Part shown: positions 6,880 to 13,092 of the stretch, piece after piece
Numbering within the stretch: the first letter of the stretch is position 1
Layout: each line of letters begins with the position of its first letter
Assembly (NCBI GenBank): GCA_964472565.1
Contig: CAYYNB010000144.1
Coordinates: forward strand, 1-16,129
Reading direction: 5' to 3'
DNA from: DATAMF01 sp964472565
GTDB taxonomy: Bacteria; Chloroflexota; Anaerolineae; Aggregatilineales; Aggregatilineaceae
DNA: 16,129 bases
Program-made: the position numbers and the translations under genes
The notes under the pieces: model-generated
What the model saw: only the letters and a program-made list of their open reading frames with translations
Database searches by the model: none
What the model was told of the DNA's origin: nothing

Positions 6880-7968
6880 ATGATGTCTGAAACCGATCCT
6901 TTGCGGGTAGCGATTATCGGAACAGGCTTCGGCGCACGCGTACAGCTTCCCGGTTTTACGGGATACGCCGATACACAGGTGGTCGCGCTGTGTGGCCGTA
7001 CAGACCAGAAAACCAAAGAAATTGGCACTCAATATGGTGTGCGGGCCGTGTATACGGATTATGAGCAGATGCTGGTGGACGTGAAGCCCGATATTGTGAG
7101 CGTCGTCACGCCGCCGAGGTGGCATAACGCGATGATTGTGGCGGCGCTGCAAGTCGGCGCGCATGTGATGTGCGAAAAGCCGCTGGCAATGACGGTTGAG
7201 GAAGGGCGCGAAATGCTGGACGAGGCAACCCGGCGGCAGCGCATTCATGTGACCGATTTTGAGTTTCGTTATGTTCCGGCCCGCTATTATCAAAAAGTGC
7301 TGGTGGATCAGGGCTATATCGGCGAACCGGTGCTGCTCGAAGCAACCTTTATGTCCGCGATGCGCTGGGATCCGGCGCGGCATTGGAACTGGTGGAGCGA
7401 TGCGACCGAAGGCGGCGGGATGTTGGGCGCGATTGGCTCTCATTTTATTGATGCCTTCCGGTGGCTGAGCAAGCGTGAGGTTCAGGCCGTAACCGCAACG
7501 GTTCACACCACACCGCAGTATAAAACGCGCCCATTGGCCGAAGGCGGCACCCGCGACATGACCAGCGACGATGGCGCGCTGCTGTCGCTTGAATTGCAGG
7601 ATGGCTTACGCGGCGTGATCAACCTGTCCGCTGTGGCGGGTGGGGAGGCGCAGCGGCTGGCGATTCATGGCACCGAGGGCGCGCTGGTGGTAGATGACGA
7701 TCTGCGGCTGTGGGGCCGCCGTCGCGGTGAGCCGCTGGCACTGATCGATGTGCCAACGGAGTACGATCCGCCGCTGTGGCTGCCCGGCGATGATAAACGG
7801 CTCGGCCCGTTTACCAAATTGATTGGGCTGATGGTGGATTCCATTCGTGGGCAGGCGGTGCTTCAGCCGCCGACGTTCGCCGATGGGTTGGCGGTTCAAT
7901 ATGTGATCGATGCGGCGCGCCGCTCGGCTCAGGAGCACCGCCGGGTAGAAATTCCGGCCCAATCGTAA
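6880..7968 (+). CDS. Gfo/Idh/MocA family NAD(P)-dependent oxidoreductase
   Basis: This 362-residue cytosolic dehydrogenase has an N-terminal Rossmann fold with GTGFGA at 14-19. The family's EKP motif follows at 99-101 (Lys100 is the usual catalytic lysine). A C-terminal alpha/beta domain contains GGGMLGAIGSHFID at 178-191, where His188 is the likely catalytic histidine and Asp191 its partner. Members oxidise sugars, inositols and related polyols, and the exact substrate cannot be read from sequence. The ATG at 6880 has AAGGA 10 nt upstream; the second ATG at 6883 is less well placed. The gene follows the FecR lipoprotein by 74 bp with no terminator seen between them, so co-transcription is possible though the functions do not obviously match. 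A strong terminator follows. Confidence 0.9.
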   Translation: MMSETDPLRVAIIGTGFGARVQLPGFTGYADTQVVALCGRTDQKTKEIGTQYGVRAVYTDYEQMLVDVKPDIVSVVTPPRWHNAMIVAALQVGAHVMCEKPLAMTVEEGREMLDEATRRQRIHVTDFEFRYVPARYYQKVLVDQGYIGEPVLLEATFMSAMRWDPARHWNWWSDATEGGGMLGAIGSHFIDAFRWLSKREVQAVTATVHTTPQYKTRPLAEGGTRDMTSDDGALLSLELQDGLRGVINLSAVAGGEAQRLAIHGTEGALVVDDDLRLWGRRRGEPLALIDVPTEYDPPLWLPGDDKRLGPFTKLIGLMVDSIRGQAVLQPPTFADGLAVQYVIDAARRSAQEHRRVEIPAQS

Positions 7969-8000
7969 GTGGCAAAAAAACGAAAATCTGGTTGAATTGA

Positions 8001-8022
8001 GGGGATAGATTATCCCCTTTTT
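8001..8022 (+). terminator. Rho-independent terminator after the oxidoreductase
   Basis: A 7-bp perfect stem (GGGGATA/TATCCCC) with a GAT loop is followed by five T. It begins 33 nt after the oxidoreductase stop and ends only 21 nt before the start codon of the next gene. Confidence 0.88.
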
Positions 8023-8032
8023 AATACGCTAG

Positions 8033-8038
8033 AGGAGG
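8033..8038 (+). promoter_or_regulatory. Strong Shine-Dalgarno AGGAGG setting a TTG start
   Basis: AGGAGG lies 5 nt before TTG at 8044, and no ATG lies near. The signal peptide begins exactly at this TTG (MKRTTARL...), so the unusual start is well supported. Confidence 0.8.
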
Positions 8039-8043
8039 ACTCT

Positions 8044-9609
8044 TTGAAACGTACTACAGCTCGTTTGGTGTTGGGTTTGGGCCTGGTGCTGGTGCCGGTC
8101 CTGGCCCTGATGCTGGTTGTTTTTCCGGTTGGCGCGGCTCCACGCGCCCAGGATATTCCGACTCCGACACCGTATCCGGCGGAGAATACGCCGTATACGC
8201 TGGACGTGGTGGGCGGTAATGCGGACCCGCTGACGTTTCCCGGCGCGGAAATCGAAGGCTTTACCATTGGCGCTACCACGGTGATGTCGCATTATCCGCA
8301 GGGTATGGAATTCCGCGTCAAGGCGGAATCGGAGGGCGGCGCGATTCAGGATGTGATCCTGTTTATCGCGTTTGTTCATGGCACGAATACCCGCGCGGTA
8401 GCGGAATATGACGATACCACCGGGGAATGGGTGGCGCGCCCGTGGGAAACCGACCTGGGACGCCCGGCGTGGACGCACTTCGATTTCTACTGGCGCGTGC
8501 GGGATGCGTCGGAAAAGTCGGTGGAAACTGAACCGGTGCCGATGGATTATTGGGACGGCACGCGCGAATGGTTCCGCATGGAAAGCGATCATGTGGTGCT
8601 GTACTGGTTCGGGTTTGGTGAGGATGTCAAGGAACAGATCGCCCAAAAGATGGCGGACGCGATGGCCGCCACGCACGAACGCCGCATGGCGGGTTTTGGG
8701 CGCGCGCTCAGCTACAAGCCGATTGCGGTGGTGTATCCCAGCCGGGACGCGCTGGGCGAAATTTATGGCGGCGTGACGAATGACCGCGTGGCCGGGTTCA
8801 CCAGCAACGACCTGGGGATGAGTGTCCAGACGCTGCGCGACGATCAAATGGTGCGCGGCAACGAGGAATGCATCTACGCGCTTCAGCCGGAAGAATGGAC
8901 GATGGAGCGCCGCATCAACACGATCTATCACACCACGACGCATGAAATCGTCCACCTGTACCAGTTCGATATTCTCGGCGGGGCGCTGGGGCCGGAATGG
9001 TGGACCGAAGGCCAGCCGGAATGGTTCGGCATCGCGCCGGGCACGTATGATGAGCGGCTGCGGCATCTCGCCACGCTGCAAGATATTCCCAGCCTGTACA
9101 CGCAGATCGGCTCGGATCAGACTCAGGCGGACGGGTGTTACGCGCTGTCGTATGATGTTGGGCCGTCGTTCCTCAATTATCTGCTGGCAAATTACGGCGG
9201 CGTAGAGATTCACCTCAAAATTGTAGAACTGATGCGCGGCGAGGGGCTGTCGGTATATGAAGCGGTGGAAAGCGTGACGGGCAAGCCCTTCCTGGAGGTC
9301 GAAAACGAGTGGCGTGCTTATCTGGGCTACCAGCCGCTTGACCTGGCGGATGTGGACCCGGCATCGGCGCTGGAAGCTCCGGTGGATCCGATTGCGGCGG
9401 AGGGCGATCAGGTGACGCTGCCCGCGTCCCCGGCGCTTTCATCGCTGTATGAAAATCCGGGGCCGAATCAACTGGGTAACGGACAGTGCTTTGCTAATAC
9501 AACTGTGACTATTCTGAAAGTAGGCAGCCTGGATGGGATTGACTACTATCAGGTGGACTGCATGGGCATGGTGGGCTGGATGACGCGCGACCAACTCGGC
9601 GGCGAATAA
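8044..9609 (+). CDS. Exported HEXXH metallopeptidase (peptidase MA-like) with SH3-like tail
   Basis: This 521-residue protein begins at a TTG with a signal peptide (KR, then a long Leu/Val core, about 1-31). The middle contains the zinc motif HEIVH at 300-304, and the tryptophan-rich EWWTEGQPEW follows at 318-327. Glu322 is the probable third zinc ligand, giving a gluzincin layout like the peptidase MA group. The N-terminal part (about 50-165) is a beta-rich region with the pattern seen in related Chloroflexota proteins. Residues about 462-521 resemble a bacterial SH3 domain (YENPGPNQLGNG...GWMTRDQL) with two cysteines (482, 506) that could pair. It is likely a secreted or surface protease that binds the cell wall or a polymer; the substrate is unknown. 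Terminators bracket the gene, so it appears monocistronic. Confidence 0.82.
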   Translation: MKRTTARLVLGLGLVLVPVLALMLVVFPVGAAPRAQDIPTPTPYPAENTPYTLDVVGGNADPLTFPGAEIEGFTIGATTVMSHYPQGMEFRVKAESEGGAIQDVILFIAFVHGTNTRAVAEYDDTTGEWVARPWETDLGRPAWTHFDFYWRVRDASEKSVETEPVPMDYWDGTREWFRMESDHVVLYWFGFGEDVKEQIAQKMADAMAATHERRMAGFGRALSYKPIAVVYPSRDALGEIYGGVTNDRVAGFTSNDLGMSVQTLRDDQMVRGNEECIYALQPEEWTMERRINTIYHTTTHEIVHLYQFDILGGALGPEWWTEGQPEWFGIAPGTYDERLRHLATLQDIPSLYTQIGSDQTQADGCYALSYDVGPSFLNYLLANYGGVEIHLKIVELMRGEGLSVYEAVESVTGKPFLEVENEWRAYLGYQPLDLADVDPASALEAPVDPIAAEGDQVTLPASPALSSLYENPGPNQLGNGQCFANTTVTILKVGSLDGIDYYQVDCMGMVGWMTRDQLGGE

Positions 9610-9633
9610 CTGCCGTTGGCGAACAGCCCGTCG

Positions 9634-9667
9634 AAGGCACCTCGATCCGTCGAGGTGTCTTTTTTTT
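9634..9667 (+). terminator. Rho-independent terminator after the metallopeptidase
   Basis: A 12-bp stem (one G-T wobble) around CACCTCGA/TCGAGGTG with a TCCG tetraloop is followed by eight T in total. It lies 24 nt after the stop codon and is the strongest terminator in the window. Confidence 0.92.
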
Positions 9668-9732
9668 GTCTGACCCCCGCCCCCCCTTTGTGAGCGGCCT
9701 GAGGGGAAAATCGACTGTAAAAGGGCGAGATG

Positions 9733-9770
9733 TTGGCAGGAAGTGGTACTTTTTGGCAAGAAGTCCTGCC
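9733..9770. repeat. 12-bp direct repeats plus stem
   Basis: TTGGCAGGAAGT (9733-9744) recurs as TTGGCAAGAAGT (9753-9764) with one mismatch. The first copy can also pair with the end of the unit (GGCAGGA 9735-9741 with TCCTGCC 9764-9770) to form a stem-loop. No T run follows on either strand, so it is not a typical terminator. Confidence 0.45.
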
Positions 9771-9848
9771 GCAGAGCCATTCTACGGATTTGAATTGTCT
9801 TCACCCTAAGATACAGAATAGCACAGATGTTCGTGAATTTATAGTCTT

Positions 9849-9887
9849 TCGATGGCTAACTTGGATGGTTAACTTCGATGGCTAATA
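9849..9887. repeat. Three tandem 13-bp repeats
   Basis: The units are TCGATGGCTAACT, TGGATGGTTAACT and TCGATGGCTAATA. They are exactly contiguous and differ at two positions each from the first. This may be replication slippage or an array of protein-binding sites. Confidence 0.65.
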
Positions 9888-9967
9888 ATGTCGGGGTTAC
9901 GGGGCGGGGCGTATTGATGCGGATTTCCGATCTCGCTGGGATTCCGGCGTGAGTTCGGTTATCAAAC

Positions 9968-9997
9968 GTAAGGGCAGGTTTGCAAACCTGCCCCTAC
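9968..9997. repeat. 30-bp near-perfect palindrome (dispersed-repeat type)
   Basis: The central 22 bp (9972-9993) are a perfect palindrome with arms GGGCAGGTTTG and CAAACCTGCCC. After one mismatch, three more pairs (GTA/TAC) extend it to 30 bp. GC-rich palindromes of this look recur between genes in several bacterial phyla. With only one copy in this window, the dispersed nature is inferred. It could also act as a weak bidirectional transcription stop. Confidence 0.6.
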
Positions 9998-10067
9998 AAC
10001 CGTTATCCATTCCATCTGTCCGTTCGCCAGGCGGCTAACCGGATGAATTCCCTGGGATGGCCTGATC

Positions 10068-10457
10068 TTATTGGCCCGAACGCGCAAATTCCAATGCTTC
10101 ATCCAGCGTATCAAAGGACGCGGATTCGAGATTCCCGTACATCTGGCTGTGCATGCCTTGAAACGCCATCTTGATCGTCGGATCGCCCGTCACCACAATC
10201 ACCAATCCGATATTCGGATGGTGATACAACGGACTCTCATTCCGCGCCAACATATTCGCCGCCAGCGCGACTTCATTCATATCCGCCGCCATCTGAACTA
10301 AATTCTGGATGTAGTAGACGGGCTGTGATTGTCGATTAATCAATGTGACCGCCGCCTCAATGCTGGCGGGCAGATCAGCCGAAATACGATAGCCTTCTAG
10401 TGCCGTAAACAAGACTATCGGTTCACCAGACAGTTTTTCAACGGTAAATTTAGCCAT
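10068..10457 (-). CDS. Small conserved-looking protein, possibly STAS/SpoIIAA-like
   Basis: I do not firmly recognise this 129-residue protein. It has no signal peptide or membrane segment, so it is cytosolic. It appears to alternate strands and helices: hydrophobic strands at about 13-18 (PIVLFT), 46-50 (PVYYI) and 82-88 (IGLVIVV), and a terminal helix after FDTLDEALEFARS. This end pattern is common in small STAS/SpoIIAA-like proteins of Chloroflexota, which is only a resemblance. A short His/Pro stretch (YHHPN) lies near 78-82. The ATG has GAGGG 4 nt upstream, and a candidate promoter lies about 35 nt before it. It is separated by 112 bp from the lipoprotein gene upstream on the same strand and is probably transcribed alone. 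Confidence 0.7.
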   Translation of the reverse strand: MAKFTVEKLSGEPIVLFTALEGYRISADLPASIEAAVTLINRQSQPVYYIQNLVQMAADMNEVALAANMLARNESPLYHHPNIGLVIVVTGDPTIKMAFQGMHSQMYGNLESASFDTLDEALEFARSGQ

Positions 10458-10490
10458 TATTCCCTCACAATAGATCGAGTTTCTTTCTTC

Positions 10491-10519
10491 AGTCTACTCT
10501 TCGATGCGAGGATGCTCAA
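10491..10519 (-). promoter_or_regulatory. Candidate promoter of the 129-residue protein
   Basis: On the minus strand TTGAGC (10514-10519), a 17-nt spacer and TAGACT (10491-10496) resemble a sigma-70 promoter with a leader of roughly 27 nt. The motif match is moderate. Confidence 0.35.
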
Positions 10520-10569
10520 GATTATTGTGCCTGAATTCATGAATAATTAAGATTCCAGGCTGATCCAGA

Positions 10570-11745
10570 TCAGAATCCGACCCCCGACAACGATCCGCCG
10601 CTGTCGTCCTCAGCACCGGGCGCATACCCGCTTGCAGTGAAGAGATCACGCGGGGTAAGCGCAAACAAGGCCGGTAGTTTCGTGGTGCGGTGCTCGTCCT
10701 GGTACGCCTTGACGATCTGCGCGCCGATATACACCCCGCCCCATGCCGGGTACAGGTTCCGGTTCGTGTCGCCATACAAAAACGAATCGATGCGGCGGCC
10801 CGCCGGATATTGGTTATAGGTGGCATACAGGTTGTCCTGCATCCGCGTCCAGAGTTCCGTTTCCTGTTCGGCGGTCAGCGCATTTTCCCAGCGCAGATCG
10901 ACATCCGGCAGCACGTCCTGCGCCAGCAGCCCGGCCCGCCCCCAATAAATCGCGAAGTTGAGCAGCGGCGTTTCCGACCCCGACAGGCCCGCCTCCACGA
11001 TCTGAAGGGCATAACCGTAATTGATCACCACTTCGCGTTCGATGGTATCCAGGCAGTAATCACCCGCCATACACGTGACCAGCACCACATCGCCCAACAC
11101 CAGCGAATTCACGCCGCCGTTTGGCACCTCTTCCGGCGCGGCATAAGGCGGGATCGGCAGCAGGCAGAAACGCAGCGGCTGCGCTGTGGGCACTGCCGCC
11201 GACGCCCGCGCCAGCGTATCATTCATCCGCTGCATCAGTTCCGCTTCCGGGAAAAAATCAACCGAGGTGTGCCACGCCGCCAGGTCCACACTCATCGGAT
11301 TGAAGCTCAGCAGTTCGAGCGGATCAGATTCCCCCCAGAGCGACGATTCAAAACAGGATGCCGCCGCGCCGGTGACCGTACGGTAAAAAATATCAATCCG
11401 ATCCATCAACTGCGCGTCGTCGGATTCGGTCAGAAAATTATTGATTTCGTTTTTGAGAGATACTACTTCAAAACGAGCGGTAGGCAGGCTAACGACTTCA
11501 GCCGCCGGTTCGGTAGCGGACGCGGTGGTTGATGCGGTGGTTGGTTCGGTGGTCGCTTCCGTAGTGGACTCCGTAGCCGACTCTGTCGCGGACTCCGCAG
11601 TGGGTTGTGGGGTCACACTCGGCGGGACCGTTGGAACGGCGGTGCGGTGCGTCACCGGGGCGACCAGTTCCGGCGCTTTTTCACTATCGCCCCCGCCGCA
11701 CGCCGCCAGCACCAATATCAGCGCGATCAACAGACTATTTTTCAT
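10570..11745 (-). CDS. Lipoprotein resembling a catalytically degenerate DUF2268 peptidase
   Basis: This 391-residue protein has a lipobox LAAC (Cys16) followed by GGGDSE. A Thr/Ser/Ala/Glu-rich linker (about 48-82) with imperfect SATE/TTE repeats leads to a folded domain (about 90-376). The end, PAWGGVYIGAQIVKAY (333-348) followed by SGY, resembles the C-terminal GYxIGxxIVxxY signature of DUF2268 (YjaZ-like) zinc peptidases. At the place where that family has its HExxH helix this protein has REVVINYGYAL (237-247), with no histidine pair, so it would be non-catalytic. This assignment is an inference from pattern alone. Four cysteines (131, 194, 225, 231) lie in the exported part and could form disulfides. 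The start at 11745 is preceded by GGGGG and lies inside the 3' end of the upstream hydrolase gene, an 11-nt overlap suggesting coupled translation. Confidence 0.72.
   Translation of the reverse strand: MKNSLLIALILVLAACGGGDSEKAPELVAPVTHRTAVPTVPPSVTPQPTAESATESATESTTEATTEPTTASTTASATEPAAEVVSLPTARFEVVSLKNEINNFLTESDDAQLMDRIDIFYRTVTGAAASCFESSLWGESDPLELLSFNPMSVDLAAWHTSVDFFPEAELMQRMNDTLARASAAVPTAQPLRFCLLPIPPYAAPEEVPNGGVNSLVLGDVVLVTCMAGDYCLDTIEREVVINYGYALQIVEAGLSGSETPLLNFAIYWGRAGLLAQDVLPDVDLRWENALTAEQETELWTRMQDNLYATYNQYPAGRRIDSFLYGDTNRNLYPAWGGVYIGAQIVKAYQDEHRTTKLPALFALTPRDLFTASGYAPGAEDDSGGSLSGVGF
11506..11592 (-). repeat. Imperfect Thr/Ser/Glu-rich linker repeats
   Basis: Triplets for the SATESATESTTEATTEPTT-type linker of the lipoprotein give a low-complexity DNA stretch with recurring gactccgt- and ggtggttg-like motifs. 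It likely grows and shrinks by slippage. Confidence 0.5.
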
Positions 11746-12958
11746 GTGTCCCCCGATTAAAGACCCATGCCAGAAACCGATCCACATCGTACTGAATCAT
11801 TGGCCCTGTCAGCCCGACGATCAGGCTGTCCACGCCATGCCGTCCCCACGGAATGCGCAGCAGCACCGTCGTGACGCCCGACGCCCGCAAATAATTCGCC
11901 AGCAGTTCGCTGTGCGTCGGCGGCACCAAACGGTCCCGCTGACCATGTACCAGCATCGTCGGCGGCAGGCCGGGCCGCACATGCGAAATCGGCGCGGCGT
12001 CGCGGTACACATCAGGAATCTCGTCCGGCAACCCGCCCAGTAACTGCTCAATCGCCGTCCCGCGATCCCCCGGCCAGAAGCGTAATTCAGTGGGAGCATA
12101 ACTCGCCACCACCGCCTGTACGCTTTCATCGACCTGACTCAGCCCGCTGTCCGCCGGGCAGCTTGCCGGGAACTTGGGATCGTTGGCCGTATAGGCGGCC
12201 ATCAGTGCCAGATGTGCCCCCGCCGAACGCCCCATCACCGCGATCCGGTTGGGATCGACGTTATAGCGGGCGGCGTTCGCCCGCACCCAGCGGATCGCAC
12301 ATTTGACATCGGCCAGCGGCGCGGGCCAGGGTGCGCCCAGCCGGTACTGCACATCAAACACCACGTAGCCCTGCGCGGCCAGCCAGCGATCATGCAGGCC
12401 AAAGGCATACGAGCTTTTATCGCCCTGGAACCACGCCCCGCCATGCACCACCACAATCGCCGGAAGCGGCCCGTTGGCATGTTTCGGTTCGACCATATCC
12501 AGGCGCAGCGGGTGGCCGTCGGGCACCGCAAACAGAATATCGCGTGTCACGTGCGGGCGAATCCCCGCGAGGTACAACACCGGCCCCCACAAATCCGTGC
12601 GGTGCGATTGGCCGAACGCGCGGTGAACCTCCGGCGGAATCTGGCTCTGCCAGCCGATGCCCAACCCTTCGCGCATCGCCTCCGACATCGCGCGCGTCAC
12701 CGCTTTGCGCCGGATCAAAGGCCGCAGTCCCAGCCCAAACCCCAGCGTTCCCAGCCCGACCGCCTGCCAGCAGCGGACGCGCAGCCCGCGCCAGATCGCC
12801 AGCCCGCCGCTGAACATCGCCAACCCCGGATTTTCAGTGGCGATCAACTGAAGCATCGCCAGCCCGCGGCGCGGAAAAACCGGGAATGACGGCATAATAC
12901 TTAAGATGCCGATCAGGGCCGAAACTGTTCCCCACAGCAGCGATTGAAGTTTTTTCAT
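11735..12958 (-). CDS. Membrane-anchored alpha/beta hydrolase (HSL/carboxylesterase-like)
   Basis: This 407-residue enzyme has hydrophobic N-terminal segments (about 8-25 and a weaker one at 44-80), then an alpha/beta hydrolase domain from about 140. The oxyanion motif HGGAW is at 172-176 and the nucleophile elbow GRSAG at 243-247 (Ser245). Asp342 in HGQRDRLVPP and His374 in WGRHGVD complete a plausible triad. The HGGxW motif points to the HSL/BD-FAE group of esterases and lipases acting on small esters; the true substrate is not deducible. GAGGAG lies 11 nt before the ATG, a little far but clear. A perfect -10 box (TATAAT) lies about 40 nt upstream. The 3' end overlaps the DUF2268-like lipoprotein by 11 nt, so the two are probably one operon. 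Confidence 0.88.
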   Translation of the reverse strand: MKKLQSLLWGTVSALIGILSIMPSFPVFPRRGLAMLQLIATENPGLAMFSGGLAIWRGLRVRCWQAVGLGTLGFGLGLRPLIRRKAVTRAMSEAMREGLGIGWQSQIPPEVHRAFGQSHRTDLWGPVLYLAGIRPHVTRDILFAVPDGHPLRLDMVEPKHANGPLPAIVVVHGGAWFQGDKSSYAFGLHDRWLAAQGYVVFDVQYRLGAPWPAPLADVKCAIRWVRANAARYNVDPNRIAVMGRSAGAHLALMAAYTANDPKFPASCPADSGLSQVDESVQAVVASYAPTELRFWPGDRGTAIEQLLGGLPDEIPDVYRDAAPISHVRPGLPPTMLVHGQRDRLVPPTHSELLANYLRASGVTTVLLRIPWGRHGVDSLIVGLTGPMIQYDVDRFLAWVFNRGTHEK

Positions 12959-12978
12959 CGCGTGTTCTGCTCCTCAAC

Positions 12979-12989
12979 TGGTTGAACCA
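12979..12989. promoter_or_regulatory. Inverted repeat TGGTT-G-AACCA in the hydrolase leader
   Basis: TGGTTGAACCA is a perfect 5-bp inverted repeat between the candidate -10 box and the ribosome site of the hydrolase. TCAAC-TG-GTTGA (12974-12985 region) overlaps it. A repressor site is possible but the motif is short. Confidence 0.25.
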
Positions 12990-12998
12990 ACAGCCTCA

Positions 12999-13004
12999 AT
13001 TATA
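12999..13004 (-). promoter_or_regulatory. Candidate -10 box (TATAAT) of the hydrolase-lipoprotein operon
   Basis: A consensus TATAAT is read on the minus strand in the divergent gap. No good -35 box lies 16-18 nt upstream, so it may depend on an activator. It would give a leader of roughly 33 nt. Confidence 0.4.
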
Positions 13005-13030
13005 GCCCGGCCCTCTTCTTTGCCGAGATT

Positions 13031-13054
13031 TACAACTAAGTCTACAATTAAGGG
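13031..13054. promoter_or_regulatory. 12-bp spaced direct repeat TACAA(C/T)TAAG
   Basis: TACAACTAAG (13031-13040) and TACAATTAAG (13043-13052) differ at one base and are spaced 12 bp start to start, about one helical turn. They lie directly upstream of the candidate -10 of the BMP-cytochrome gene. Direct repeats near one turn apart suit OmpR/PhoB-type regulators. Confidence 0.35.
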
Positions 13055-13069
13055 TACGCTTTAGATATA
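13041..13069 (+). promoter_or_regulatory. Candidate promoter of the BMP-cytochrome fusion gene
   Basis: TCTACA (13041-13046), 17 nt and GATATA (13064-13069) form a moderate sigma-70-like pair. Nearby TATAAC (13066-13071) and TATATT (13072-13077) are alternative -10 boxes. The leader would be short. Confidence 0.3.
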
Positions 13070-13092
13070 ACTATATTTGAGGAGTTTTCAAA

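Larger units (their letters stand above)
9668..10067. other. Gene-free convergent intergenic region with several repeats
   Basis: Between the metallopeptidase terminator and the convergent gene ending at 10068 I see no credible coding frame on either strand. The region holds a C-rich run (about 9672-9686), a direct-repeat pair with a stem, a 13-bp triplication and a palindrome, each listed separately. It may be a remnant of a decayed gene or a landing site of small dispersed repeats. Confidence 0.6.

Noticed and set aside
6736..7506. 256-residue open frame on the minus strand
   Set aside because: It is antisense to the oxidoreductase with GTGFGA and EKP motifs and spans an intergenic gap.
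8029..9213. 394-residue open frame on the minus strand
   Set aside because: It is antisense to the HEXXH metallopeptidase, is Arg/His-rich as GC-rich shadow frames are, and has no ribosome site or recognisable domain.
9849..9887. CRISPR array
   Set aside because: The 13-bp units are contiguous with no spacers and only three copies; no cas genes are present.
10560..10573. CTGATC-CA-GATCAG hairpin at the lipoprotein stop as a terminator
   Set aside because: The stem is only 6 bp and no T run follows on the minus strand.
10690..11532. 280-residue open frame on the plus strand
   Set aside because: It is antisense to the lipoprotein with a clear lipobox; composition is typical of a shadow frame.
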